64,000 nt of DNA, taken from assembly GCF_016899935.1 (NCBI RefSeq), contig NZ_JACJJK010000001.1, forward strand, positions 310,001 to 374,000, read 5' to 3'. How positions within the stretch are numbered: the stretch's first letter is position 1; the number at the start of each line of letters is the position of its first letter. Of this stretch, positions 54,880-63,705 are shown piece after piece. Made by a program: the position numbers and the translations under genes. The notes under the pieces were generated by a model. That model saw nothing but the letters and a program-made list of their open reading frames with translations. It did no database searches and was not told the DNA's origin. The stretch is from Olsenella uli. Its GTDB lineage: Bacteria > Actinomycetota > Coriobacteriia > Coriobacteriales > Atopobiaceae.

Positions 54880-56039
54880 TCCTTCGACGTCCCCGTGGGG
54901 AGAAGGGCCGTGAGGTCCGGGAGCTCGAACTCGGGCAGCTGCGGGAGCTCGACGTCCGGCATGACGGCTTGAACGAGCAGCACCAAGGCGCGCGTGATCG
55001 CACCGCGCTCCTCGGGCGCAAGGCCACCGAGCTCGCGCAGCATCGCGGGAACGGAGGTCTGCCAGCTTCCCTCCAGCTCCCCAAAGGTATCCGCCCCGGC
55101 GGCGCCGATGACCGAGAAGAGCGCGTCGACAAAGGCCGCCCGCTCCTCCCGAGTCATGCGCGCGATCCACTCGTTGAGCGTCCTGTCAACGAGGCGCGCG
55201 CCGTGCCCGATGGCCTCCTCGGACACGAAACCCGTGCCCTCGACGACCCACGAGAAAGGGTCGTGCTGCATGAGGCCGCTCGTGGATGACGCCACGACGG
55301 CATAGTCCTCCTGGCGCTCGAAGAGCATCCCGATCACGGACGAGTGGGGGACGGTCTTGGAGACGAGGTGCGCACGCCGCAGCCAGCTGGCATCCGCCAA
55401 CGCCTCCTTGGTGAAGCCGGGCCCGTCATGCGAGAAGGCCCTCGTGATGCGTGCCGCCACCGCCTCCGGGCAGCACACGGCGGCGTACACCGCAAGGTTG
55501 CCTCCCTTGGAGTGACCTCCCAGATAGAGCGGCCCCTCCACCAGGGACGCCACGCTCTCGAGATAGGCGAGCGCGGCACGCTGGGAGGGCACGCCCGTCT
55601 CGAACGCCATGTTGAAGTCCTCCTTCCAGCCCACGACCGTGTTGTCCGTGCCGCGGAAGGAGACGTAGGTGCCGCCTGCGGGCAAACGCAGGGTGCAGGC
55701 CGAGAACTGCTTCTCGGCGGACTCGTCGAAGTCGTCGACGTAGCCGCAGACGCGGACGTCACGGAAGCGCGGGCTCGCCGCGACGGACGCGAGTAGCCGC
55801 ACGAGCCCGTTGGGATCCCAGAGCCCCCTCGTCATGTCGTCGAAGCACTCGGCCCGAAAGAGCTCGCGCACCGGCAGTCCCTCCGGGCCGCGCACCTCCT
55901 CGCCCGGCCAGCGATAGTAGGAGAGGCAGGCCAGCACGAGGCTGTCCACCTCGCCCAGAGGGCGCTCGTCAAAGGTCTCGAACTCGCGTGCGAGGTACCC
56001 GAAGAGGCTCTTCTCGCTCCGTCCCATGCCAGGTTCCAT
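54876..56039 (-). CDS. Mbeg1-like (DUF2974) alpha/beta hydrolase
   Basis: A 387-residue cytoplasmic protein. The nucleophile elbow GGHSKGGNLAVYAA near residue 177 (Gly-His-Ser-Lys-Gly-Gly) and the preceding YVSFRGTDNTVVGWKEDFNM near 130 are characteristic of DUF2974 lipase-like proteins common in Firmicutes and Coriobacteriia. The C-terminal 130 residues are helical. The substrate is unknown. ATG 56039 is preferred over 56027 because of AGGGG upstream. It begins 8 bp after the uvrB stop and is probably co-transcribed. Confidence 0.83.
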   Translation of the reverse strand: MEPGMGRSEKSLFGYLAREFETFDERPLGEVDSLVLACLSYYRWPGEEVRGPEGLPVRELFRAECFDDMTRGLWDPNGLVRLLASVAASPRFRDVRVCGYVDDFDESAEKQFSACTLRLPAGGTYVSFRGTDNTVVGWKEDFNMAFETGVPSQRAALAYLESVASLVEGPLYLGGHSKGGNLAVYAAVCCPEAVAARITRAFSHDGPGFTKEALADASWLRRAHLVSKTVPHSSVIGMLFERQEDYAVVASSTSGLMQHDPFSWVVEGTGFVSEEAIGHGARLVDRTLNEWIARMTREERAAFVDALFSVIGAAGADTFGELEGSWQTSVPAMLRELGGLAPEERGAITRALVLLVQAVMPDVELPQLPEFELPDLTALLPTGTSKD

Positions 56040-56046
56040 GGTGCCC

Positions 56047-58281
56047 CTACTTCTTCCGCGGGCGGTAGCGGCGGCGGGTGGCGTGGGCGCTGCCCTTGCG
56101 GGCACCGGCCTTGAGGCGCTCGATCACCTCGTCGGCGCTGCCGCCCTCCACGCGCGTGCGGATCTCCACGATCTGGTCGCGGATGCGCGCGGCGGCCTCG
56201 AAGTCCATCGCCTCGGACGCGGCGGCCATCTCCTCCTCGAGCGCGTCGAGCACGTCGGCGAGCTCCTCCTTGGAGAGGCTCGCGAGCTCCGCGGCCACAG
56301 AGCGCGCCGTCTGCTCGCTCTCCTCGTGCGCCGAGAGGCTCTCGAAGGCCCCGTGGCTGCCCGTTCCGTGACGGTCGCGCGTCTTGCCCTCGAGCGTGGC
56401 CTCGGCCTCGGAGATGAACGAGGAGACGTCCGTGATCGACTTCTTGACCGTGCGCGGCACGATGCCGTGCTCCTCGTTGAAGGCTTCCTGCAGGGCACGC
56501 CGGCGGTTGGTCTCCCCTATCGCGGCGCGCATGGAGTCCGTGATCGTGTCCGCGTACATGATGACCTCGCCCTGGGCGTTTCTCGCCGCGCGGCCCATGG
56601 TCTGGATCAGCGAGCGCCGGTTGCGCAGGAACCCCTCCTTGTCCGCGTCCAGGATCGCCACGAGTGAGACCTCGGGGATGTCCAGGCCCTCGCGCAGGAG
56701 GTTGATGCCCACGAGCACGTCAATCTTTCCCACGCGCAGGTCGCGGATGATGTCCACGCGGTCCAGCGTGGCGGTGTCCGAGTGCATGTAGTTCACGCGA
56801 ACGCCCTCGTCGAGCAGGTGGTCCGTGAGGTCCTCCGCCATGCGCTTGGTGAGCGTGGTCACGAGGACGCGCTCCTTCTTCGCCACGCGCTCCTTGATCT
56901 CGCCGATGAGGTCGTCGATCTGGCCGTTCACCGGACGCACGTCCACCTTGGGGTCGAGCAGGCCCGTGGGACGGATGATCTGCTCAACCTGCTGCTGGGA
57001 GACCGACTCCTCGTAGTCTCCGGGCGTGGCCGAGACGTAGATGAACTGCGGCACGCGCGCCTCGAACTCGTCAAAGCGCAGCGGCCGGTTGTCGAGCGCG
57101 GAGGGCAGGCGGAAGCCGTGGTCGACGAGCGTGACCTTGCGAGAGCGGTCCCCCTCGTACATGCCGCGGATCTGCGGGACCGTGACGTGGGACTCGTCGA
57201 TGATGCAGACCATGTCCTTGGGGAAGTAGTCGATGAGTGTGTAGGGCGGCTCGCCCGCCTTGCGCCCGTCGAGGTGGCGCGAGTAGTTCTCGATGCCATT
57301 GCAGTAGCCCATCGTCTCGAGCATCTCGAGGTCGTAGCTCGTGCGCTGGGCGAGGCGTTGGGCCTCGAGCAGCATGTCGTTGGCCTTGAGCTCGGCCACG
57401 CGCTGCTCGAGCTCCTCGTTGATCGTCTCGAGCGCGTGCGTGACCTTGGGGCGCTCGGTCACGTAGTGCGAGGCGGGCCAGATGGGGATCGCGTCATACT
57501 CGCGCACCAGCTCGCCCGTGACGCCGTCCACCTCGGCGATGAGCTCCACCTCGTCGCCGAAAAAGGAGATGCGCAGCGGGTTCTCCGCGTAGGGCGGATA
57601 AACGTCCACGGTGTCCCCGCGCACGCGGAACGTGCCTCGGGAGAGGTCGTAGTCGTTGCGGTCGTACTGAATGTCTATGAGCGCTCGGATGAGGTCGTCG
57701 CGCTCGAGCGGCTCGTCCTTGCTCACGTTGGGCGCGAGCCCCGCGTAGTCCTGCGGGCTGCCGATGCCGTAGATGCAGCTCACCGACGCCACAACGATGA
57801 CGTCCCGGCGCGAGAGCAGGCTCGAGGTGGCCTGGTGACGGAGCTTCTCAACCTCCTCGTTGATCGAGGCGTCCTTCTCGATGTAGGTGTCCGTCTGGGG
57901 AACGTAGGCCTCGGGCTGGTAGTAGTCGTAGTAGGAGACGAAGTAGACCACCGCGTTGTTGGGAAAGAGCTCGCGCATCTCGCTCGCCACCTGCGCGGCG
58001 AGCGTCTTGTTGGGCTCCATGATCAGCGTGGGACGGTTGAGCTTCTCGATGGTCTTGGCCATCGTGTAGGTCTTGCCCGAGCCCGTGACGCCCATGAGCG
58101 TCTGGTAGCGCAGGCCCCGCTCCACACCGTCCGCCAGCTTCTCTATGGCCTGGGGCTGGTCGCCAGCCGGCTCGTAGGGCGAGACGACCGTCAGCGGCTC
58201 GCCCGCGCCCTCGCGCCCAAACCGCACCAGCTCGCCGCCCACGCGCTCCGGCACGCCCGTCTGCATCGCCTCCGCCACCAC
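56047..58281 (-). CDS. uvrB: UvrABC system protein B
   Basis: A 744-residue helicase-like repair protein. It shows Walker [14 protein letters not shown] near residue 48, the beta-hairpin [12 protein letters not shown] near 105, DESHVTVPQ (DEAD-like) near 345, helicase motifs V/VI ([25 protein letters not shown]), and the C-terminal UvrC-binding coiled coil [15 protein letters not shown]. It is about 70 residues longer than usual because of an insertion around 620-670. GTG 58281 has GAGAGGGGG upstream. A LexA-type box lies in its promoter. Confidence 0.95.
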   Translation of the reverse strand: MVAEAMQTGVPERVGGELVRFGREGAGEPLTVVSPYEPAGDQPQAIEKLADGVERGLRYQTLMGVTGSGKTYTMAKTIEKLNRPTLIMEPNKTLAAQVASEMRELFPNNAVVYFVSYYDYYQPEAYVPQTDTYIEKDASINEEVEKLRHQATSSLLSRRDVIVVASVSCIYGIGSPQDYAGLAPNVSKDEPLERDDLIRALIDIQYDRNDYDLSRGTFRVRGDTVDVYPPYAENPLRISFFGDEVELIAEVDGVTGELVREYDAIPIWPASHYVTERPKVTHALETINEELEQRVAELKANDMLLEAQRLAQRTSYDLEMLETMGYCNGIENYSRHLDGRKAGEPPYTLIDYFPKDMVCIIDESHVTVPQIRGMYEGDRSRKVTLVDHGFRLPSALDNRPLRFDEFEARVPQFIYVSATPGDYEESVSQQQVEQIIRPTGLLDPKVDVRPVNGQIDDLIGEIKERVAKKERVLVTTLTKRMAEDLTDHLLDEGVRVNYMHSDTATLDRVDIIRDLRVGKIDVLVGINLLREGLDIPEVSLVAILDADKEGFLRNRRSLIQTMGRAARNAQGEVIMYADTITDSMRAAIGETNRRRALQEAFNEEHGIVPRTVKKSITDVSSFISEAEATLEGKTRDRHGTGSHGAFESLSAHEESEQTARSVAAELASLSKEELADVLDALEEEMAAASEAMDFEAAARIRDQIVEIRTRVEGGSADEVIERLKAGARKGSAHATRRRYRPRKK

Positions 58282-58304
58282 GGCCCCCTCTCGTCGTTTC
58301 CAGC

Positions 58305-58341
58305 AGTGTACCCCATTTCTCGCAATACAAACACGTGTTCT
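58305..58341 (-). promoter_or_regulatory. uvrB promoter with candidate SOS (LexA) box
   Basis: On the minus strand AGAACACGTGTTTG (58328-58341) closely fits the Gram-positive LexA box CGAACRNRYGTTYC, with its AACACGTGTT palindrome. A -10-like TACACT lies at 58305-58310. The box would cover the -35 region. Confidence 0.6.
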
Positions 58342-58406
58342 TATTCTTTCTGATTTGTGTCCGCCCTTCATGTAGAATCGGGTCAGTCACGCGAACGGAG
58401 GGCTTC

Positions 58407-60683
58407 ATGGGAAGGCCGAGAAGAACGTCGCGCCCGGACCGGACGGGCGTCGCCCTGGTCGCCGTGGGCGCGCTCATCGCGGCCGCCGGCTTCCTGCTGC
58501 TCATCTCGCTCGACGACGCCGGCAGCCTCGACCAGCGCGCCGGCGCGCGCGTGCTCGTCGTGGGCGCCTTCGCGGCCCTCTACGGCCTCTATCGCCTGTG
58601 CTCGGACGGGACGCGGGGCAAGAAGGACACGTCCGCGCCCGGCGCCGCCGGGACCGCCTCGGGCGCGCCCGTGCTCGAGGGCATGCTCGCCCACAGCGAC
58701 GACGTCGTGGCCACGCTGCGCGACATCGTCGCCCACGGCGGGGACGGCTTCGGGGAGCTGCCGGAGCTGCTGCGCCGCACGGGCCTCATGGACTGGCCGG
58801 ATTCTCCCGTCGCACGCGCCCACCGTCTCCACCGCAGCGGCCGCTGGTGGCTCCTCGAGCCCTCAGGCGCGGACGAGACGGCGCACGAGCGCGTCGTGGC
58901 GCTCGAGGTGGCGCTCAACCTGAGCGAGGACCTCGCGGGTCGGCCCGGCCTGCCCGGGGCCGCCCTCGAGGAGCGCACCCGCGCCGTCCTCGCCGGCGCC
59001 CATCTCCTGCGCCCCCGTGCGCACGATGCGAACGACCCCGCCGGCGAGCTCCTGGACTTCCTGACCGAGGGGACGGACGCGCGCGGCGAGTGGGCCTGCC
59101 GGGCGCGCTTCTCGGACGCGTTCGAGAACCTGCCGCTGCCGGTGCGCATGGGACTCGCCTTCAACGCGAACGTCGCGTGCGGCCTCCTCTGCGCGCGCCT
59201 GACCGTGCCGGGACCCGCGTGCCTCTCGGCCGTAAGTGCGGACGAGGCATCCCGTGTTCGGATTCTCACGGGCTACGCCGCGCGCGTCGCGCTCGCGGTG
59301 GCCCGGGCGGCCTTCACCTCCTCCCCCGCGCTCACGCGCGTCGTGGTGAGCTGCGGCCATGGTGACGACGAGACGCTCGTCTCGCTCGACCTTGACGCTG
59401 GGGCCCTCGAGCGGCTTGACCGCCTCATGGGCACGGACGTCGAGGTCCTGCCCGCCGACCCGGCCCTGCGGGCGCGCACGGGGACGGAGGGGGCGCCCGA
59501 ACCCCTGGAGCCCCACCTCGCCCCCGACGACGAGCGGCTCTTTCCCCCGGAGCGCTACCAGGAGGTGGAGCTCGACGTCGCGCCCGCCGGGAGGCGGCTC
59601 CTCGAGGCCTGCGGGGCGCGCCGCGCCGCCGACCTCGGCATCATGGAGAAGGCCGGGCGCGCCCGCGCCTGGCGGGAGCTGGCCCCGCAGCTCGGCGACA
59701 CGACGCAGGGAGCCGTCATGCTTCTCGTGGAGCTCCGTGACCGGACGACCGACGTCACGGTCGCCGAGGCGTGCGGACGCGTGAGCAAGGCGCTCGTCGA
59801 CGGCAGGGTCGACGTCTCCGCAACCGACGAGCTCGGACGGCTCTTCGTCGACGGGAGCGAGCTGGCCACGGTGACGGAACGGGCACGCGCCGCGCTCGCT
59901 CAGGAGTGCTCGCCCGCGCGGCTCGAGGAGCTTCTCGCCGAGCTCGAGGCGGCGCTCTCCCCCGTCACGGGCATGGGCATCTACCTTGACGACACCGCGT
60001 CGGTGTATCGCTACTTCAACTCGTTTCCCGAGCGCGTCCGCTACAACCTCACGTTCCGGGACGACGGGCGCGCCGTGCGGCTCGTCCCCGACGAGTACTA
60101 CGCGGCGCACTCGCTCGCGGCCCGCGCCCTCAACCTGCTCGGACGGCCCGAGGAGGCGATGCCGCACGCCGAGGAGCTCATGCGCGTGGCGCCCGTCACC
60201 CCCGACGCGGCGCTCATGAAGGTGAGGGTCCTGGAGGACCAGTCGCGCATCTTCGAGGCGGCCGACCTCCTCAGGGAGACGATCGGCTTCGCCTCGACGC
60301 CCCGGGACCTGGCCATCTGCTTCTATCGGCTCGCCTTCATGGAGTGGAAGCTCGGGCGCGGCGACCTCACGGTTGCCTGCTACCAGCGGGCCATCAGCCT
60401 GCACCCGGAGGTGGCCGAGCTGGCGCAGGAGGAGCTGGACGACCTTCTCTCGGCAAACGGCGACTTGAAGAGGCTTCCCGACGACGACGTCACGGCCGCG
60501 CTCACCCGGGGCGGACTGCCCGTAGGAGGGGTGGCCGAGATGCGCCGGCAGACGCGCGACGCCCTCGTCGCCACCACCGACGCCGGCATATTCCCCGTCG
60601 CCTACGCGCTCGCGGGAAACCTCTGCGAGCTCGTCCGCGACGACGCCCTGCTTGACGTCCGTCGCTCGCTCATGCGCCCGTGA
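58407..60683 (+). CDS. Large TPR-containing membrane protein, function unknown
   Basis: A 758-residue protein with a basic N-terminus (MGRPRRTSRPDRTG), two membrane helices (VALVAVGALIAAAGFLLLI and VLVVGAFAALYGLYRL), then about 680 cytoplasmic or extracytoplasmic residues without a named domain. Residues 560-700 contain two or three TPR-like helix pairs (AHSLAARALNLLGRPEEAMP, ICFYRLAFMEWKLGRGDLTV). ACGGAGGG lies four bases before the ATG. It is divergent from uvrB and overlaps the convergent transglycosylase gene by 14 bp. I cannot assign a role. Confidence 0.75.
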   Translation: MGRPRRTSRPDRTGVALVAVGALIAAAGFLLLISLDDAGSLDQRAGARVLVVGAFAALYGLYRLCSDGTRGKKDTSAPGAAGTASGAPVLEGMLAHSDDVVATLRDIVAHGGDGFGELPELLRRTGLMDWPDSPVARAHRLHRSGRWWLLEPSGADETAHERVVALEVALNLSEDLAGRPGLPGAALEERTRAVLAGAHLLRPRAHDANDPAGELLDFLTEGTDARGEWACRARFSDAFENLPLPVRMGLAFNANVACGLLCARLTVPGPACLSAVSADEASRVRILTGYAARVALAVARAAFTSSPALTRVVVSCGHGDDETLVSLDLDAGALERLDRLMGTDVEVLPADPALRARTGTEGAPEPLEPHLAPDDERLFPPERYQEVELDVAPAGRRLLEACGARRAADLGIMEKAGRARAWRELAPQLGDTTQGAVMLLVELRDRTTDVTVAEACGRVSKALVDGRVDVSATDELGRLFVDGSELATVTERARAALAQECSPARLEELLAELEAALSPVTGMGIYLDDTASVYRYFNSFPERVRYNLTFRDDGRAVRLVPDEYYAAHSLAARALNLLGRPEEAMPHAEELMRVAPVTPDAALMKVRVLEDQSRIFEAADLLRETIGFASTPRDLAICFYRLAFMEWKLGRGDLTVACYQRAISLHPEVAELAQEELDDLLSANGDLKRLPDDDVTAALTRGGLPVGGVAEMRRQTRDALVATTDAGIFPVAYALAGNLCELVRDDALLDVRRSLMRP
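58415..58426 (+). repeat. Boundary motif GCCGAGAAGAAC at a gene start
   Basis: Eleven of twelve bases match the consensus, inside codons 3-7 of the TPR protein (Arg-Pro-Arg-Arg-Thr), the same reading as at 51939. Confidence 0.55.
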
Positions 60684-61314
60684 TCCCGTTGGGATAGCTC
60701 CGCCGGTACCCCTCGTAGGCCTCGCGCACGCGCTCCACGTAGGCGCGCGTCTCCGCGTACTCGATGTCCTCGGGAATCGAGCGCCCCTCGGCGATCCACC
60801 CCCGGACGGTGCCGATGCCGGCGTTGTAGGCGGCGATCGCCTCGTCGATGCTCGAGAGGTGCTCCTGCAGGTAGGCAAGGGTCGCACAGCCGTACTCGAT
60901 GTTGACCTCCGGGTCCGCGAGGCGCGCAGGGTCCCACCGGTCGGGGTCCACGACGCCCTGCGCCACCATGGTCTCCGCCGCCACCGGCATGAGCTGCATG
61001 AGGCCGACCGCGCCCGCCGGGGACACCGCGTCCTCGTCCCATCCGGATTCGCACTGGATGACCGCGCAGACGAGCAGCGGGTCCACGCCGTGGCGCTCGC
61101 TCGCCTCCTCGATCGCCTCCGCGTGGTGCACTGGATAGACGAGGTAGCGGCCGAGGCTCGTCGGCGTCGCGGCCACCACGGCCACGACGGCCAGCGTGAC
61201 GGCGAGAAGGACGACGGGCACCACGCGATACCAGCGTGCGAGGCGCTCGTGCCGGCCCCTCCTGCGGGGCGTGGGGCGCGCCCTCCGGCGCGGCGTCGGC
61301 CTACGCCCAGCCAT
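60670..61314 (-). CDS. Membrane-anchored lytic transglycosylase (SLT domain)
   Basis: A 214-residue protein with a basic N-terminus (Arg-rich, residues 1-28), one signal-anchor helix (VVPVVLLAVTLAVVAVVAA), and an SLT/lysozyme-like domain. The catalytic Glu lies in VIQCESGWDEDAVSPAGAVGLMQ near residue 90, with AIAAYNAGIGTVRGW near 160. It would cleave glycan strands of peptidoglycan outside the membrane. Its start overlaps the coaE stop by 14 bp, so the two are coupled. Confidence 0.9.
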   Translation of the reverse strand: MAGRRPTPRRRARPTPRRRGRHERLARWYRVVPVVLLAVTLAVVAVVAATPTSLGRYLVYPVHHAEAIEEASERHGVDPLLVCAVIQCESGWDEDAVSPAGAVGLMQLMPVAAETMVAQGVVDPDRWDPARLADPEVNIEYGCATLAYLQEHLSSIDEAIAAYNAGIGTVRGWIAEGRSIPEDIEYAETRAYVERVREAYEGYRRSYPNGITGA

Positions 61315-61906
61315 GGCCGTCCCACCAGGCGCGGACCCGCTCGAGCAGGTCCTTCTCGCCCGCCGTGTTGTCGATCACGGTCGTGGCGTGGGAGCGCAGG
61401 TACTCCTCGGAGGGCTGGCGCGCCACGCGCCGGTCAAAGTCCTCGGGGTCCATGCCCCGCCTCTGCGCCCGCGTGCGGCGGACCTCGAGCGGGCATGTCA
61501 CCGCGACCACCTCGTCGGCGAGGTCGAGCATGGGCTTCACGCGGTCGAGCAGCGGGACCTCGACCACGCAGCACACCGGCTCGCGCTGGCCGCAGATGCC
61601 CGAGGTGAGCATGCGGGCGAGCATCGCGCGGATGTGGGGCAGCTCGATCAGCTCGAGCAGCTCGGCGGACTCCGCGTCCGCGAAGGCGCGGCGGGCGAGA
61701 AGGGCGCGGTCGAGCTCGCCGGTCTCCGGGTCCACGAGGTCGTCGCCGAAGGCGTCGCACACCTCCGCCAGGCACTCGGTCCCCGGCGCGAGCACGGCGC
61801 GCGAGACCTCGTCGAGGTCGATGCGCCACGCGCCGAGCCGCTCGAGCTCACGCGCGACCGTCGACTTCCCCGACGCCGTCCCCCCAGCGAGAAACACCGT
61901 GTACAA
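61301..61906 (-). CDS. coaE: Dephospho-CoA kinase
   Basis: A 201-residue P-loop kinase for the last step of coenzyme A synthesis. Walker A is LAGGTASGKSTVARE near the start, the substrate Asp lies in IDLDEVSRAVL near 30, and VVEVPLLDRV and RRTRAQRRGMD (lid Arg residues) follow. The repeat array at 61966-62247 begins about 60 bp upstream of its ATG. Confidence 0.93.
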   Translation of the reverse strand: MYTVFLAGGTASGKSTVARELERLGAWRIDLDEVSRAVLAPGTECLAEVCDAFGDDLVDPETGELDRALLARRAFADAESAELLELIELPHIRAMLARMLTSGICGQREPVCCVVEVPLLDRVKPMLDLADEVVAVTCPLEVRRTRAQRRGMDPEDFDRRVARQPSEEYLRSHATTVIDNTAGEKDLLERVRAWWDGHGWA

Positions 61907-61965
61907 CCCAGACCTCCCTCTCGGACCGTGGACCCATCATCGCACATGCGCGGCAGGGCGGAACG

Positions 61966-62247
61966 TCTAGAATTTTCCGCCCTTGTCCCCACTCTTTCTG
62001 CGAATCGCCGCCCTTGTCGCAATGGTCTCTAGAAAACGCCCCCTTTGTCCGAGCGCGTTCTAAGAAAATCCCCTCTTGCCAAAGGTCACTCTAGTAATCG
62101 CCGCCCTTGTCCGGTTGAAGCGGCCAAAGTCCAGACAAGGACGGCGTTTTTTAGAACGCCTCATGACAAGGGCGGCATTCTCTAGATCGACGCCGGACAA
62201 GGGTGGAAATTCCTAGAATCCCCGCGGCAAGGGCGGCGATTCGTGGA
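61966..62247. repeat. Nine-unit, 31-bp-pitch array with inverted halves
   Basis: The unit is 23 bp, TCTAGAAAAC followed by GCCGCCCTTGTCC, with eight-base unrelated spacers. Five units run left to right, starting at 61966, 61997, 62028, 62059 and 62090. Four inverted units start at 62133, 62164, 62195 and 62226. Every step is 31 bp, about three helical turns; the units at 62059 and 62226 each lack one base. A 20-bp centre (62113-62132) separates the halves. Spacers are not complementary between the arms. It fills the gap between coaE and the ABC ATPase gene. Confidence 0.92.
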
Positions 62248-62273
62248 GCAGGGAGGCGCATCGGCGCGCGGCG

Positions 62274-62915
62274 CTAGCAGGCGGAGACGCGGCCGCCCTC
62301 GACGCGCCAGAGGGTGGGACCGTCGAAGAAGCGCAGCTCGCGCGCGTCATGGGTGGCCCAGAGGACGGTCTTCCCCGCAAGGAGCGGCCCCACGAAGGCC
62401 ATGACGGCGTCCACGGTCTTCTCGTCCATGCCCTTGAGCGGCTCGTCGAAGAGGAGGGTGTTGGCGTCGGCCAGCACGCAGCGCAGGATCGCCACGCGCC
62501 GGCGCTGGCCGCCCGAGAGCTCGCGCACGGGCCGCGCGTCAACGGGCAGCCCGCAGGCCGCGAGCGCCTCCCGCTCGTACGCGAGGAAGCGCGCGAGCGC
62601 CTCGCCGGAAAGTCGCGCCCTTGGCAGGCGGATGTTCGCCGTGGCCGTGAGGTTCTCGCAGAGGCGGTCCTCCTGGAACGTCATGGAGAGACGCACGCCC
62701 GCGCCGCGAACGACCTCGCCCGCGTCCGGCCGCTCCAGTCCCGCGAGCAGCCTCAGAAGTGTGGTCTTGCCTGCGCCGGAGGGGCCCATGAGCACGTGCG
62801 CGCGCCCCGGCTCGAAGCGCGCGGTCACGCCCCTGAGGACGCGCAGCTCGCCATAGCTCTTCTCGACGGCGCGGAGCTCGAGCGTAAGATCGCCGCCTGC
62901 GGACCCCCCGCTCAC
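62274..62915 (-). CDS. ABC transporter ATP-binding protein, SsuB/TauB/ThiZ-like
   Basis: A 213-residue ABC ATPase. Walker A is MGPSGAGKTTLLRLLAG near residue 35, the Q-loop MTFQEDRLCENLTA, the signature ELSGGQRRRVAI, and Walker B NTLLFDEPLKGMDE. It is shorter than usual SsuB. GTG 62915 is chosen because it overlaps the permease stop as GTGA with GGGAGG seven bases upstream. With the permease and binding protein it forms an importer for a sulfonate, nitrate or thiamine-precursor type ligand; which one is not determinable. Confidence 0.88.
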   Translation of the reverse strand: MSGGSAGGDLTLELRAVEKSYGELRVLRGVTARFEPGRAHVLMGPSGAGKTTLLRLLAGLERPDAGEVVRGAGVRLSMTFQEDRLCENLTATANIRLPRARLSGEALARFLAYEREALAACGLPVDARPVRELSGGQRRRVAILRCVLADANTLLFDEPLKGMDEKTVDAVMAFVGPLLAGKTVLWATHDARELRFFDGPTLWRVEGGRVSAC

Positions 62916-63703
62916 GGTCGCGCCTCCCATCGAGCCATGAGACGTCCCATGCCGCGCGTGACGAGCGCCTCCAGCACCACGGACGCCACGACGATCGCTA
63001 CGGTCCAGGCAAAGAGGTCGGGCGTGTCCAGGTAGACCTTGGCGTCGTAGAGGTGCTCGCCGATCGTGAAGTCCGGCAGGCCGATGACCTCGGCCGCGAT
63101 GCCCGCCTTCCAGGAGAGCCCCAGCGCGAGCGTCACGGCGGCGCGGAAGTACGGCAGAACCTGCGAGGCATAGACCAGCCGGACGCGGTCCCAGCCGCGC
63201 ACGCGGAAGACGTCGCACATCTCCAGCAGGCGCGGGTCGGTCTGACGGATGCCCTCGAGCACGTTGGTGTAGACGACGGGCAGCGCCATGACCAGGGCGA
63301 TCACGACCGAGAGATAGCGCGAGGACACCCACAGCAGCACGAGGATCACGAACGACGCCACCGGCACCGCCTTCATCGCGCCCATGAGCGGGGCGAGCAG
63401 CTCGCGAACGACCGGGACGCGGCTCGCGAGCGCCGCGAGCGCGGTGCCGGCCGCGACCGCTGCCACGTACCCGGCGCCGATCCGTCCGAGCGAGACGCCC
63501 ACCGATGCCCAGAACTCCCCCGTCCCCGCCAGCTCCGCGAGGCGTGCCAGCACCTCGAGCGGCCCCACGAGGATGATCCGCGCGTCGATCGCGCGCGCCG
63601 CGACCTCCCACGCCGCGAGCCAGAAGGCTACGCAGACGAGGCGGACGGCCCACGTCCGGAGCCGCCCGCCCTTCTCGTCTCCCCTGTCGCTGGCGCCGGA
63701 CAA
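62912..63703 (-). CDS. ABC transporter permease, SsuC/TauC-like
   Basis: A 263-residue permease with six predicted membrane helices. The EAA-like loop is TDPRLLEMCDVFRVRGWDRV near residue 155, followed by ALGLSWKAGIAAEVIG, typical of SsuC/TauC/ThiX permeases. It begins 2 bp after the binding-protein stop and overlaps the ATPase gene by 4 bp. Confidence 0.9.
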   Translation of the reverse strand: MSGASDRGDEKGGRLRTWAVRLVCVAFWLAAWEVAARAIDARIILVGPLEVLARLAELAGTGEFWASVGVSLGRIGAGYVAAVAAGTALAALASRVPVVRELLAPLMGAMKAVPVASFVILVLLWVSSRYLSVVIALVMALPVVYTNVLEGIRQTDPRLLEMCDVFRVRGWDRVRLVYASQVLPYFRAAVTLALGLSWKAGIAAEVIGLPDFTIGEHLYDAKVYLDTPDLFAWTVAIVVASVVLEALVTRGMGRLMARWEARP

Positions 63704-63705
63704 GC

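Noticed and set aside
61966-62247. CRISPR array
   Set aside because: Units are 23 bp with only eight-base spacers, half the units are inverted, and no cas gene is present.
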